A stretch of DNA of 64,000 nucleotides from NCBI GenBank assembly GCA_050955045.1, contig JBPBQV010000011.1:1-64000 (forward strand). The letters are read 5' to 3'. Position 1 is the first letter of the stretch. Each line of letters begins with the position of its first letter. Below the pieces are notes generated by a model, which worked only from the letters and a program-made list of their open reading frames with translations, searched no databases and was not told where the DNA came from. Positions 32,197-40,212 of the stretch are shown piece by piece. The translations under genes and the position numbers were made by a program. Source of the stretch: Mucilaginibacter_A sp050955045 (lineage in GTDB: Bacteria > Bacteroidota > Bacteroidia > Sphingobacteriales > Sphingobacteriaceae).

Positions 32197-34692
32197 ATGC
32201 TCCATACCTTTAAACTCATCTTAATTTCTTTCATTTCTATATTGGTGTTATCCGTACCGGATAGCAGTTGGGCGCAGGTTATAAAGAAAAATACGCATCA
32301 CTCGCTGAGAGATTCTTTACGGTTACAAGTGATGCAGCGGGATTCAATGATGCGATCCTTCAAACATTCTAAAGGCTCGTTAAACATTTTGCTCGGAAAG
32401 ATAGAAGATTATACCACTTCTTATGTAGAAACCAATGCTGATCTGGCTCGGGGTTTTGATACTTTGGATATCAGCGAACGCTTGCCCACATTAGAAAAAC
32501 GGATGGTTTCTATGCGCACCATCATCACCAATTCTACCACTTTAGGAAACCTCGTTACCATCCGAGGAATGATTGATCATCTTAAAGATCAATTAGATAG
32601 CTGGGAAAAACAACTAAACCTTTACAATACGCGGCTTGAAAAAACACATGCTGATATTGATGCTTTTAAAGCAGATACAGCATTGCATACTGCTCCTGCT
32701 GACAGTAGTTTGAGAGTGAAATGCTTTATACAAGTGCAAGCCCTGGAAAAAAAGTGGGACAAGCTAGACAGCTGCACCGAAAAATCAATCATCAAAATTG
32801 GCTTGCTGGAAAACCGAGTGTCTTCGCTTTCTATTTTGATGATTGATGTGGATGACCGGATCGACCTTAAAATTCACGAATTTACCATCAAAGCGCTAAC
32901 CAACGAGTATGGTTTTATCTGGGATGGAAACAAAAAGGAAAATACGAGTCGGCTGGATTCTGCCGTTGCTAAAACCTATAAACTCAATACTCGACTGTAC
33001 CGATATTTTTTTATCAGTAAATCTAACTACTGGCCGCATTTTGCCAGCATCTTTTTACTGATCGCTTTTTTTGTGTGGATTATAACTAACAAACAAAAAA
33101 TTACCCGCATCAACGGAAATGATAAAAGCATTTTTAATCAAACACCCTACGTTGTAAAATATCCTTTGCTCTCCACGCTTACAGTTGCCTGTATTTTGTC
33201 TCCCTACTTTTATGATCATCCGGCACAGGTATTTTCGCATACTTTGCTTTTGGTTATGATGGCTTCAATTGGTTTACTCATCAAAAATTACTGGCCAAAA
33301 CCGCTGTTCCGGTTCTGGGCAGCACTCTTTATCACCGCAATTGTATTTACGCTAAGCAGTTTATTGATCTTAATTACCTACGCCGACAGAATTGTATTAC
33401 TGGTATTATCTGCCTTTATTATCTATCAGTCAATTACGGTTTTAAAGCAGCTAAAAACAGCAACGGAAACTTATCCACCTTATACAGAAACCGTCTTAAA
33501 GCTGTTTGTTGCTTTGCAAGGCGTATCGGTTTTATTAAACCTAGCCGGAAGGTTTAGCCTGGCCAAACTAATTGGCGTTACAGCAACCTTGAACCTTTGT
33601 TTGGCAATGGGTTTTTACCTGTGTGTGCAAATATTAATGGAAAGCCTGTTTTTACAATTAGAAGCCGGAAAAAACGCAAAAAGTAAAAACATTACTTCTT
33701 ATATTGATTTTAAAACCCTGCAAAAAAAATTTAAAGATATTATTATAAAAGGTGTAGTTATTTTATGGTTAGTTGCTTTGGCCAAAAATTTAACCATTGA
33801 TGATTATATTTATGATGAAGCCAATGATTTTTTAAATCATCCTTATAAATTTAGCAGTACCGCTTTTACTTTCCGTAGTGTTCTGATTTTTATTGTAATT
33901 ATCTGGATATCAGGATTGCTTGCCCGCTTAATAAGCTATTTTTATGATTACGAAGGACAAGAAACCAAACTTACGCCGCAGGCTAAAAAAACAAGGTCTT
34001 CTATCCTGCTTATCCGTTTAGCCGTATTTGTGATTGGCTTTTTTATAGCGATAACCGCAGCAGGCATTCCGATGGACAGGGTAACTATTATTTTGGGAGC
34101 TTTGGGTGTTGGTATTGGTTTTGGTTTGCAAAATATTGTAAATAATCTGGTATCGGGCATTATTCTGGCGTTTGAAAAACCGGTGCAAGTAGGCGATATT
34201 ATCGAAGTGAGCGGAAAATCTGGCACGATTAAAGAAATCGGCATCCGATCCAGCAAAATTGAGTGCGGCGATGGTTCTGAATTAATTGTTCCAAATGGAG
34301 ATCTGATTTCTCAGCATGTAGTAAACTGGACTTTAAACAACAATAACCGCCGTGTAGAACTTATCATTCGGGTAGCTTATGGCTCGGATGTGGTAAAAGT
34401 GGAAGAAATTTTGAAAGCAATTATCAGCAACCGGGAAGATATTATGAATAATCCTGAGCCGTCCGTATTTCTGAATAATTTTAGCGATAGCGCCATAGAA
34501 TTTAGAGCGTGGTTTTGGGCAGCAGAAATAACGCGTTATCTCAGTTTAAAAAGCGGCGTAATGCGGGAAATTTATACTGAATTTGCTAAAGAAGGCATTG
34601 AAATTCCGCAATCACAAAAAGAAATACAATTGCTTTATCCGGAGTTAAATAAGGAAGCAAAAGCAGTAGAATCAACTAATGAAAAGTCATAA
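32197..34692 (+). CDS. large MscS-family mechanosensitive channel
   Basis: An 831-residue member with a signal peptide (to about 26), a 250-residue periplasmic helical/coiled-coil region (LEKRMVSMRTIITN, WEKQLNLYNTRLEKTHADI), about ten membrane helices, then the pore helix and MscS core: VTIILGALGVGIGFGLQNIVNNLVSG and FEKPVQVGDIIEVSGKSGTIKEIGIRSS, ending in the cytoplasmic beta/cage domain. It releases solutes on hypo-osmotic shock; the long periplasmic domain resembles the MscK/YbiO style. It appears monocistronic. Confidence 0.9.
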   Translation: MLHTFKLILISFISILVLSVPDSSWAQVIKKNTHHSLRDSLRLQVMQRDSMMRSFKHSKGSLNILLGKIEDYTTSYVETNADLARGFDTLDISERLPTLEKRMVSMRTIITNSTTLGNLVTIRGMIDHLKDQLDSWEKQLNLYNTRLEKTHADIDAFKADTALHTAPADSSLRVKCFIQVQALEKKWDKLDSCTEKSIIKIGLLENRVSSLSILMIDVDDRIDLKIHEFTIKALTNEYGFIWDGNKKENTSRLDSAVAKTYKLNTRLYRYFFISKSNYWPHFASIFLLIAFFVWIITNKQKITRINGNDKSIFNQTPYVVKYPLLSTLTVACILSPYFYDHPAQVFSHTLLLVMMASIGLLIKNYWPKPLFRFWAALFITAIVFTLSSLLILITYADRIVLLVLSAFIIYQSITVLKQLKTATETYPPYTETVLKLFVALQGVSVLLNLAGRFSLAKLIGVTATLNLCLAMGFYLCVQILMESLFLQLEAGKNAKSKNITSYIDFKTLQKKFKDIIIKGVVILWLVALAKNLTIDDYIYDEANDFLNHPYKFSSTAFTFRSVLIFIVIIWISGLLARLISYFYDYEGQETKLTPQAKKTRSSILLIRLAVFVIGFFIAITAAGIPMDRVTIILGALGVGIGFGLQNIVNNLVSGIILAFEKPVQVGDIIEVSGKSGTIKEIGIRSSKIECGDGSELIVPNGDLISQHVVNWTLNNNNRRVELIIRVAYGSDVVKVEEILKAIISNREDIMNNPEPSVFLNNFSDSAIEFRAWFWAAEITRYLSLKSGVMREIYTEFAKEGIEIPQSQKEIQLLYPELNKEAKAVESTNEKS

Positions 34693-34734
34693 ACTTTACT
34701 GCTTCAACTTAAAAAACCTTTTTGTTTTTTTGGT

Positions 34735-34820
34735 GATGCTTCTTTTATACATGTAAATTTTGAATTTTTACATCAACCTAAATATTAACAGCTCCGATTT
34801 TTAGGCGATAAAAGAAGCAT
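34735..34820. repeat. dispersed bipartite motif, 86-bp inverted pair
   Basis: GATGCTTCTTTTAT at the left and GATTTTTAGGCGATAAAAG...CAT at the right, both cores perfect. It lies 42 bp after the MscS stop, in the 257-bp gap before the dioxygenase-like gene. Confidence 0.85.
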
Positions 34821-34949
34821 TTAAAACAAGTTAATTATAACTAATCGACACAAAAACTTCATTCATCGATACATTGAAGAATTCATTTCTATTTGAGGTT
34901 ACTTTTGAATCATCAACTAAAAACAATAAACCAAAGGAGAAAATATATA

Positions 34950-35696
34950 ATGGAAAGAAAGAACTTTTTAAGGAGCCTGATGGTTGGAGCCGTTTCCTCA
35001 TCAATGTTAATGGATGCCTGCAAAAAAGATACGGATACCGTAACAGCAAGCAGCACAACCAGTTCTACAACAACTTCCACTACCAGCGGAACAACAACAA
35101 CCACTTCCGGCAGTTGCAGTGTAATTGAAACTGAAACTGAAGGTCCTTTTCCAACGAAAGTTCCGGCTTCTTATGTCCGTAGTGATATTACAGATGGCCG
35201 TACCGGTTATAAATTAACTGCAAAAATCAACATTAAAAACAGCAATAGCAGTTGCGCTGCGCTTTCTGGTGCGTTGGTAGATATTTGGCATTGCGATGCA
35301 GAAGGTAATTATTCTGAATATGGCGGCAGCAATATGCAAACTACTAATTATACAACTGTACACTTTTTGCGCGGCAGGCAAACAACAGATGCAAACGGTT
35401 TGGTAACGTTTACTTCCATATTTCCGGGTTGGTATTCTGGCCGCGCTACACATATCCATGCGCACATTTATAATGCTGCCGGCACATCTTTAAAAGTTAC
35501 CCAAATTGCTTTTCCAGAAGTAACTGGCAGTGCCCTTTTGGCAGTAAATGGTTATAAAAAAGGTATGACCAGCTATACTTATAACGCGCAGGATAACGTA
35601 TTTAGTGATGACACTGCAGGTTTAGAATTAGCTACTGTTACCGGCAATACAACAGATGGATTTGTATTGGCCATCAGCATGAGTGTGCCTGCCTAA
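34950..35696 (+). CDS. intradiol ring-cleavage dioxygenase-like lipoprotein
   Basis: An export signal (RKNFLRSLMVGA...MDAC, C24) is followed by a Ser/Thr-rich linker (about 32-55). The domain has ETEGPFPT, LVDIWHCDAEGNYSEY with the first iron-ligand Tyr, RGRQTTDANGLVTFTSIFPGWY with the second Tyr, and RATHIHAHIY with the two His ligands. All four Fe(III) ligands of the protocatechuate/catechol family thus appear present. Secreted members of this family are common in Bacteroidota; the substrate is unknown. The ATG at 34950 is preferred over 34893. Confidence 0.82.
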   Translation: MERKNFLRSLMVGAVSSSMLMDACKKDTDTVTASSTTSSTTTSTTSGTTTTTSGSCSVIETETEGPFPTKVPASYVRSDITDGRTGYKLTAKINIKNSNSSCAALSGALVDIWHCDAEGNYSEYGGSNMQTTNYTTVHFLRGRQTTDANGLVTFTSIFPGWYSGRATHIHAHIYNAAGTSLKVTQIAFPEVTGSALLAVNGYKKGMTSYTYNAQDNVFSDDTAGLELATVTGNTTDGFVLAISMSVPA

Positions 35697-35729
35697 CCTA
35701 TTCCCCCAATTAATTTTTTTCATAATTAT

Positions 35730-35767
35730 AAGACGTTAAAGAATACCTTTAGCGTCTTTAATTTTTA
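35730..35767 (+). terminator. terminator before the unknown 35777 gene
   Basis: AAGACGTTAAAG and CTTTAGCGTCTT form a 12-base stem with one G-U pair and a five-base loop, then TAATTTTT. Confidence 0.7.
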
Positions 35768-35776
35768 TATGAAAAT

Positions 35777-36304
35777 ATGAAAGCACGCAGCATCACCTTA
35801 TGCTACCGGAAAATTATAGATGTAAACGCAGCAAAGCCCTGGGACAAAATGGTGTTTGAAGATTCTTATATGGAGTTTAAACTTCAGGCACAAAACTTTA
35901 GTCACGGCACAACTTATACTTCCTATGCTGATTTGACCCGGAATATTCCAAATGCACAGCAGCTTCCAGGATTGGTAACGCCAGCTATCAGCAATTACAT
36001 CCGCCAGTTAAATGATATTACGCCCGATATTTTAAATAATATTGGCAGAAGATTCCTGCGGTTTAACCAGTTTAAGTTTGAGCTGATCAACTCCGATATC
36101 AACGACAAAACCAAGCATCAGATAGCAGTTAATTTTTATTCTGAGCCATTGCTTTGGCACGAAACGATAGCAAATTTTTTACTGGTTTCTGCCGAAAAAC
36201 AGGAAACCGATTTAGCAACTGAACCGGAAAACAGTGAAATCCTGACCAATCTATTCCAGTTGCAGCCTTACCTCACTATTTATTCCATCAAGAATAACAG
36301 CTAA
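35777..36304 (+). CDS. hypothetical protein, partner of the pirin-like gene
   Basis: I do not recognise this 175-residue soluble protein. It lacks a signal peptide and has mixed alpha/beta composition (SITLCYRKIIDVNAAKPWDKMVFEDSYMEFKLQ; FKFELINSDINDKTKHQIAVNFYSEPLLWHETI). It ends one base before the ATG of a pirin-like cupin gene, so the two are likely co-translated and may form a complex or oxidative pathway. Confidence 0.6.
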   Translation: MKARSITLCYRKIIDVNAAKPWDKMVFEDSYMEFKLQAQNFSHGTTYTSYADLTRNIPNAQQLPGLVTPAISNYIRQLNDITPDILNNIGRRFLRFNQFKFELINSDINDKTKHQIAVNFYSEPLLWHETIANFLLVSAEKQETDLATEPENSEILTNLFQLQPYLTIYSIKNNS

Positions 36305-36305
36305 C

Positions 36306-37019
36306 ATGGACACACTTTCTCCCGGACAAATTTATCTGGCCGACCAGCGCGGACTGGCAGAAACCAACTCTTTCAGAAGATATTGCACTTTTAATTATGC
36401 TGCTTATTTTGCGGAACACCGAAAACCCTTTGGCAAACTGGAAGTATTTAATGATGAAATACTGGCTGCAAAACAAGCAAGCGATTTTAATATTAAACAA
36501 GCTGCTTACATTGTTCTCATTCCGGTTACCGGCGAAATTATTTTTGAAGATGCGCAGGGTAAAGTAACCACAGTTGATGTAGGGGAAATTTTTGTTAGCC
36601 ATCAACTTAAAAACAGCAGTTTTAAAATTTTAAACCCATACGAAGCAGATTGGATCAATTTTTTGTATTTACAGGTTCAGGCTAATGAAGAAGCCAGTAA
36701 TCCTGTTGCAAAAACGTTTAGTTTTGATTTCGATGCCACACCAAATGCGTTAATTAAAGTAGTTTCCGGAGAGAAAGAAACAACTCAAACCTTGCCTTTT
36801 AATATGTATATGGGCAGATTTGATGGACGCAGCGATACTGTTTTTACCATGCAAAATTCATCCTCCAAACTTTTTGCTTTTGTAATTGCTGGTGCTTTTG
36901 AGTTTCAGGGACGTTTGTTGCACGAACGCGACGGACTGGCACTTTGGGATTTGCATGAAGCTGATTTGGAAGCGTTAAGCAACAATGCTGTAGTTTTGAT
37001 GCTTGAAATAAAACCATGA
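36306..37019 (+). CDS. pirin-like bicupin protein
   Basis: A 237-residue double beta-barrel. The opening ADQRGLAETNSFRRYCTFNYAAYFAEHRKPFGKL parallels the pirin/YhhW start (RG...S.HTFSFADYY...FG.L.V.NDD). The usual pirin metal His residues of the first cupin are largely replaced (RYCTFNY instead of RHTFSF), so metal binding and quercetinase activity are doubtful. It is placed directly after the unknown 35777 gene. It is convergent with the aspartic-protease-like gene after only 20 bases. Confidence 0.6.
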   Translation: MDTLSPGQIYLADQRGLAETNSFRRYCTFNYAAYFAEHRKPFGKLEVFNDEILAAKQASDFNIKQAAYIVLIPVTGEIIFEDAQGKVTTVDVGEIFVSHQLKNSSFKILNPYEADWINFLYLQVQANEEASNPVAKTFSFDFDATPNALIKVVSGEKETTQTLPFNMYMGRFDGRSDTVFTMQNSSSKLFAFVIAGAFEFQGRLLHERDGLALWDLHEADLEALSNNAVVLMLEIKP

Positions 37020-37039
37020 CAGCAGCTAAACGCATCAGC

Positions 37040-38128
37040 TTAATTATTTTTTAAACCGATTTGATGATGTGTATAATCTGTTAAATATTCGTTTTGGGTG
37101 AAAAAATCTATACTGAATATCGTCCTGAAATCTCCGGAAATATTTGGATTTTGAATTGCTGTTAAGTTAGAAGTGCTGGTTGTGGTATAGCTGTAAACAA
37201 AGCCCTTAGTGGTGGTTATCGTTACTGGAGAATTTACTGGTAAATTACCTAAACCATTGGTTTCCAACTTATTTTCAATAACAGAAATGGATGGTGTACC
37301 GGTATCAAATAAAACTTGCGCAGCAACACTTTTTCCGCTGTAGGTTATTGTTGCCGGAATATTTGGCGAATAACCGCCTGTTGCAGCATAAGTTAACGGA
37401 TGGAAAATAAAACCACTTGTAGTTGCCAGATCAGATGGCGTTAAGCCGATAGAAAGCAAGCTGCTAACATAAGGGCCGGTACTATTAAAGTTGGTACTGT
37501 TTAGCACCGCCAGCCTGAAACCGCTGGTAAGGCCGGTGCCTAAATCAAAATAACTTAATGGGCTTGCAATTGCCGTATTGGCATAACTTGTGCCCGGCCC
37601 AACGCCAAAAACATCGCTTGAGTGTACAGCATATTGCACACCAGTAGTGCTGTTAACTACTTTATAATACAAAAAAAACGGAATTCTTTTGGTGGTGATA
37701 TTTCCGTTTTCATCTCCGATGGTAACAGGTGCGTACGCCAGGTTTCCATATTCTTTTACGGTATTGGTTAAATCACCATAACTTATTACAGCTTGTTTTG
37801 AGGTAACAGTAATGCCGTTTACGTTCACCGAATCTCCCGAAAAAACAAAACCCGAACTGGTAATCATCGAAGCCGGCAAAATACCATCGGCATCTAAAGT
37901 CAATCCGGTAGAGCCGGTATCAAATATGCCGTAATAACTTATCGTTTGTGTGCCAACTTTTGTAATCGGAATAAAAACTCTTTTATTAGTGCCGGATGCA
38001 TACTGATATAAACCAAGTGTTTTAAGCGGCATTATTACGGCTGGCGTTACTGCTTTATCTTTTTTGCACGAACTTGCTACAATCGCAATTAATGCACAGC
38101 AAATTAACTGGTATAAGTTTTTTTTCAT
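37040..38128 (-). CDS. lipoprotein resembling a bilobal pepsin-like aspartic protease
   Basis: The lipoprotein signal ends VASSC (C21). Two aspartic-protease triads are present: D70-T-G-S in YYGIFDTGSTGLTL and D275-T-G-T in AQVLFDTGTPSISV, each with the hydrophobic residues expected before the Asp. They are about 205 residues apart, close to the two-lobed pepsin plan (single chain, two DTG sites). VFGVGPGTS in between recalls the pepsin strand after the first lobe. True pepsin-type enzymes are rare in bacteria. It has 362 residues and would sit on the envelope surface or periplasm. No activity can be asserted, and a propeptide is not obvious. Confidence 0.68.
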   Translation of the reverse strand: MKKNLYQLICCALIAIVASSCKKDKAVTPAVIMPLKTLGLYQYASGTNKRVFIPITKVGTQTISYYGIFDTGSTGLTLDADGILPASMITSSGFVFSGDSVNVNGITVTSKQAVISYGDLTNTVKEYGNLAYAPVTIGDENGNITTKRIPFFLYYKVVNSTTGVQYAVHSSDVFGVGPGTSYANTAIASPLSYFDLGTGLTSGFRLAVLNSTNFNSTGPYVSSLLSIGLTPSDLATTSGFIFHPLTYAATGGYSPNIPATITYSGKSVAAQVLFDTGTPSISVIENKLETNGLGNLPVNSPVTITTTKGFVYSYTTTSTSNLTAIQNPNISGDFRTIFSIDFFTQNEYLTDYTHHQIGLKNN

Positions 38129-38184
38129 TTTAAATTAATGTAGAATTAAAACACAGAACCTGTTCTTTTCAAAGCTGATTTATA

Positions 38185-38282
38185 ATGCTCCTTTTATCCT
38201 ATTAAAAACAGTAGTTTTTGTATTTACGTATTTCGTAAGCTAAAGGATATCAACCCTAATTTTTTAGTGCTAAAAGAAGCAT
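38185..38282. repeat. dispersed bipartite motif, 98-bp inverted pair downstream of the PqqD operon
   Basis: ATGCTCCTTTTATCC plus TTAAAAA at the left and a T6 tract, AGTGC and TAAAAGAAGCAT at the right. An extra half-core (TTAAAAACAGTAG) lies inside. The 309-bp gap 38129-38437 has no other feature I can name. Confidence 0.8.
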
Positions 38283-38437
38283 TGCTTTTTTCTGATACAG
38301 GTTTAAAACAAGCTTTATTAAAGCTCAGAAGAATAAGTTGAAATTTAGTAATGTATCGGTTAATAACAGTTTTGTATCGATAATTAAAGCTAAAAATCGT
38401 ACCAATGTTTTTGTGATTTCAAAGCAAATCCATTTTA

Positions 38438-39058
38438 CTATTTTATACGCTCTAATCCATCCGTGCTAGATTCGTCTGCGGGTTTAATCAGTAATGCCTT
38501 TTCAAAATAAAACTTAGCTTCTGCTTTTTGTCCGGCCATTAAATTTGCCCAGCCTAGCATGTGGTTTCCGTCATAATCAAACGGATAAAGCACCACAACA
38601 ACTTTAAAATATTTAATCGCTGTAGTAAATTGTTTACGGTAATAATAAATAACGCCTGTCCAATAATTGGCCTGTGTATTCTGCGGATCAATCTTTAGGA
38701 TCGCTTTATACTGTTCCAACACTTTGTCCCAGCTTTTTAAAACAGATAAAGGTTTTACATAACCAAATTTAGCTTCAACAGAAGTTGGAACCAGATTAAC
38801 TGCTTTGCTATAATACGTTTGCGAAGCGGTATAATTTTTATTGAGATAATGCAGCCAGCCTAGTCGGATATTAATTTCATAACTGTTATCAGAATAATAA
38901 GGATAAATATCACTGATGGCTGCGGCATAACTTTTATTAGCTTCATCAGCATAACTGTTGTGAAACGCTTTTTGCAGCACCAGATTAGATTGTGCATTGG
39001 CATTCATAACCACAAAAAGATTAAAAGATATTAAAAGCAGCTTTCTCAAAACTTCCAT
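38438..39058 (-). CDS. TPR protein, last gene of the PqqD/ATP-grasp operon
   Basis: A signal peptide (to about NANAQ, 23) precedes four or five tetratricopeptide repeats (INIRLGWLHYLNKNYTASQTYYSKAVNLVP; AILKIDPQNTQANYWTGVIYYYRKQFTTAIKYF; GWANLMAGQKAEAKFYFEKALLIKP). At 206 residues it is a periplasmic protein-interaction module. Its start overlaps the preceding TPR-barrel gene by 13 bp, so translation is coupled. TPR proteins of this layout often serve as scaffolds for envelope machines. Confidence 0.82.
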   Translation of the reverse strand: MEVLRKLLLISFNLFVVMNANAQSNLVLQKAFHNSYADEANKSYAAAISDIYPYYSDNSYEINIRLGWLHYLNKNYTASQTYYSKAVNLVPTSVEAKFGYVKPLSVLKSWDKVLEQYKAILKIDPQNTQANYWTGVIYYYRKQFTTAIKYFKVVVVLYPFDYDGNHMLGWANLMAGQKAEAKFYFEKALLIKPADESSTDGLERIK

Positions 39059-40212
39059 AATACGCCCGCAGTAATTGAATGTTGATTATAATTTACAGTT
39101 TGCAAATCAAGCTGTTTTTTATCATACGTGTAATTAAATTCCAGCAACATACGGTTATTAAGCTGATGATAAATGGTTTCTTGCAATTTAAGTTTCGAAA
39201 CGTCAATTGCGTTGTAAATGTATAAACCATCGTTATCAATATAGTTATTCAGGTTTCCAAAAGTGGCTGATGTTTCCAGCCAGATGTTTTTAATCACTTT
39301 AAAACCAGTTGTCGGATTAAAAATTAGTTGATGTTGATTATTCTGGTTGTGCAACGATTCGCGCAAAATAAAATATAAATTAAGGTTACCCAAAGGATAA
39401 AAACTGATTTTGGCGTTGTATTGCGCCAGATGTTCCTCAAAAATATTTCCCAGATTTACATCGCCTTGCAACGCATAATAAGTTCCTGTAAATTGCAGTC
39501 CGGCGGTAAAAACATGACTATTATATGTTTGGTTTTGATAATTGGTATGGAGATAGTGGTAAGCGCCAAACAAGGTAAATCTGTTATAAACTGCGTAACT
39601 TAATTTTGCAAAATACTCCGTTTGCCGGTCGTTATTTTTATAGCGCATAAAACCCTGATCGGTAAATAAACTTTGCTTAAAATAAATTACTGACTGATCT
39701 AACTGTAACTTTCGGAACAAATAATTACTTAGCCCAAAACGCGTATAGGAAGCGTTTTCGCGGTTCGGCTGATCTGCAAACTGATAACTGCTTTCCAAAC
39801 TGGCACTGATCAAACCAAACTGGCTATTTTGCTGACCAGCTTTTATCGAATCCAGATAAGGTAATTGCTGACTGGCCAGCAAATCACGGTTTAAATATTT
39901 GTAACACAGATAAATATAATATCTGGCTGTTTGGTTGTAAGAATCATTCTCCAGCACTTTTTCGTATTCGTTTAGTGCCGCACTGTAATTTTTCAGTATA
40001 AAAGAAGCATAACCCAGCCGCAGCCTTAAATCAGGAAAATCAATTCCATTTAGCACAGATTGATGGCCGGACACAAGTAATTGCTTCCAGTTTTGAGTTG
40101 CATATAATATTCCGGATGTGCTGTCTGCTGTTTGAAAAGTTTCTACCTGTGCTTTCAACTTTTGCATCGATAAAAGAAGCATCGCCATCAATACATATTT
40201 TCTGCAATCCAT
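39046..40212 (-). CDS. YaiO-like TPR plus outer-membrane beta-barrel protein
   Basis: A signal peptide (LLLSMQKLKAQ) is followed by TPR-like helices (LRLGYASFILKNYSAALNEYEKVLENDSYNQTARYYIYLCYKYL) to about residue 130, then about 240 residues of paired strands ending VLWKF with the C-terminal Phe of outer-membrane barrels. This matches the YaiO type. It overlaps the urea-transporter/M23 gene by 25 bp and the following TPR gene by 13 bp. The signal-peptide codons contain a perfect copy of the dispersed motif (40160-40184); a second copy is at 39989-40010. Confidence 0.72.
   Translation of the reverse strand: MDCRKYVLMAMLLLSMQKLKAQVETFQTADSTSGILYATQNWKQLLVSGHQSVLNGIDFPDLRLRLGYASFILKNYSAALNEYEKVLENDSYNQTARYYIYLCYKYLNRDLLASQQLPYLDSIKAGQQNSQFGLISASLESSYQFADQPNRENASYTRFGLSNYLFRKLQLDQSVIYFKQSLFTDQGFMRYKNNDRQTEYFAKLSYAVYNRFTLFGAYHYLHTNYQNQTYNSHVFTAGLQFTGTYYALQGDVNLGNIFEEHLAQYNAKISFYPLGNLNLYFILRESLHNQNNQHQLIFNPTTGFKVIKNIWLETSATFGNLNNYIDNDGLYIYNAIDVSKLKLQETIYHQLNNRMLLEFNYTYDKKQLDLQTVNYNQHSITAGVLWKF
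39989..40010. repeat. dispersed bipartite motif inside the YaiO-like gene
   Basis: A T5 tract, CAGT, then ATAAAAGAAGCAT. Both parts of the motif are kept within a TPR codon run. Confidence 0.65.
40160..40184. repeat. dispersed bipartite motif at the start of the YaiO-like gene
   Basis: TTTTG, CATC, then GATAAAAGAAGCATCG. On the coding strand GATGCTTCTTTTATCG encodes the leucine core of the signal peptide. Confidence 0.7.
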
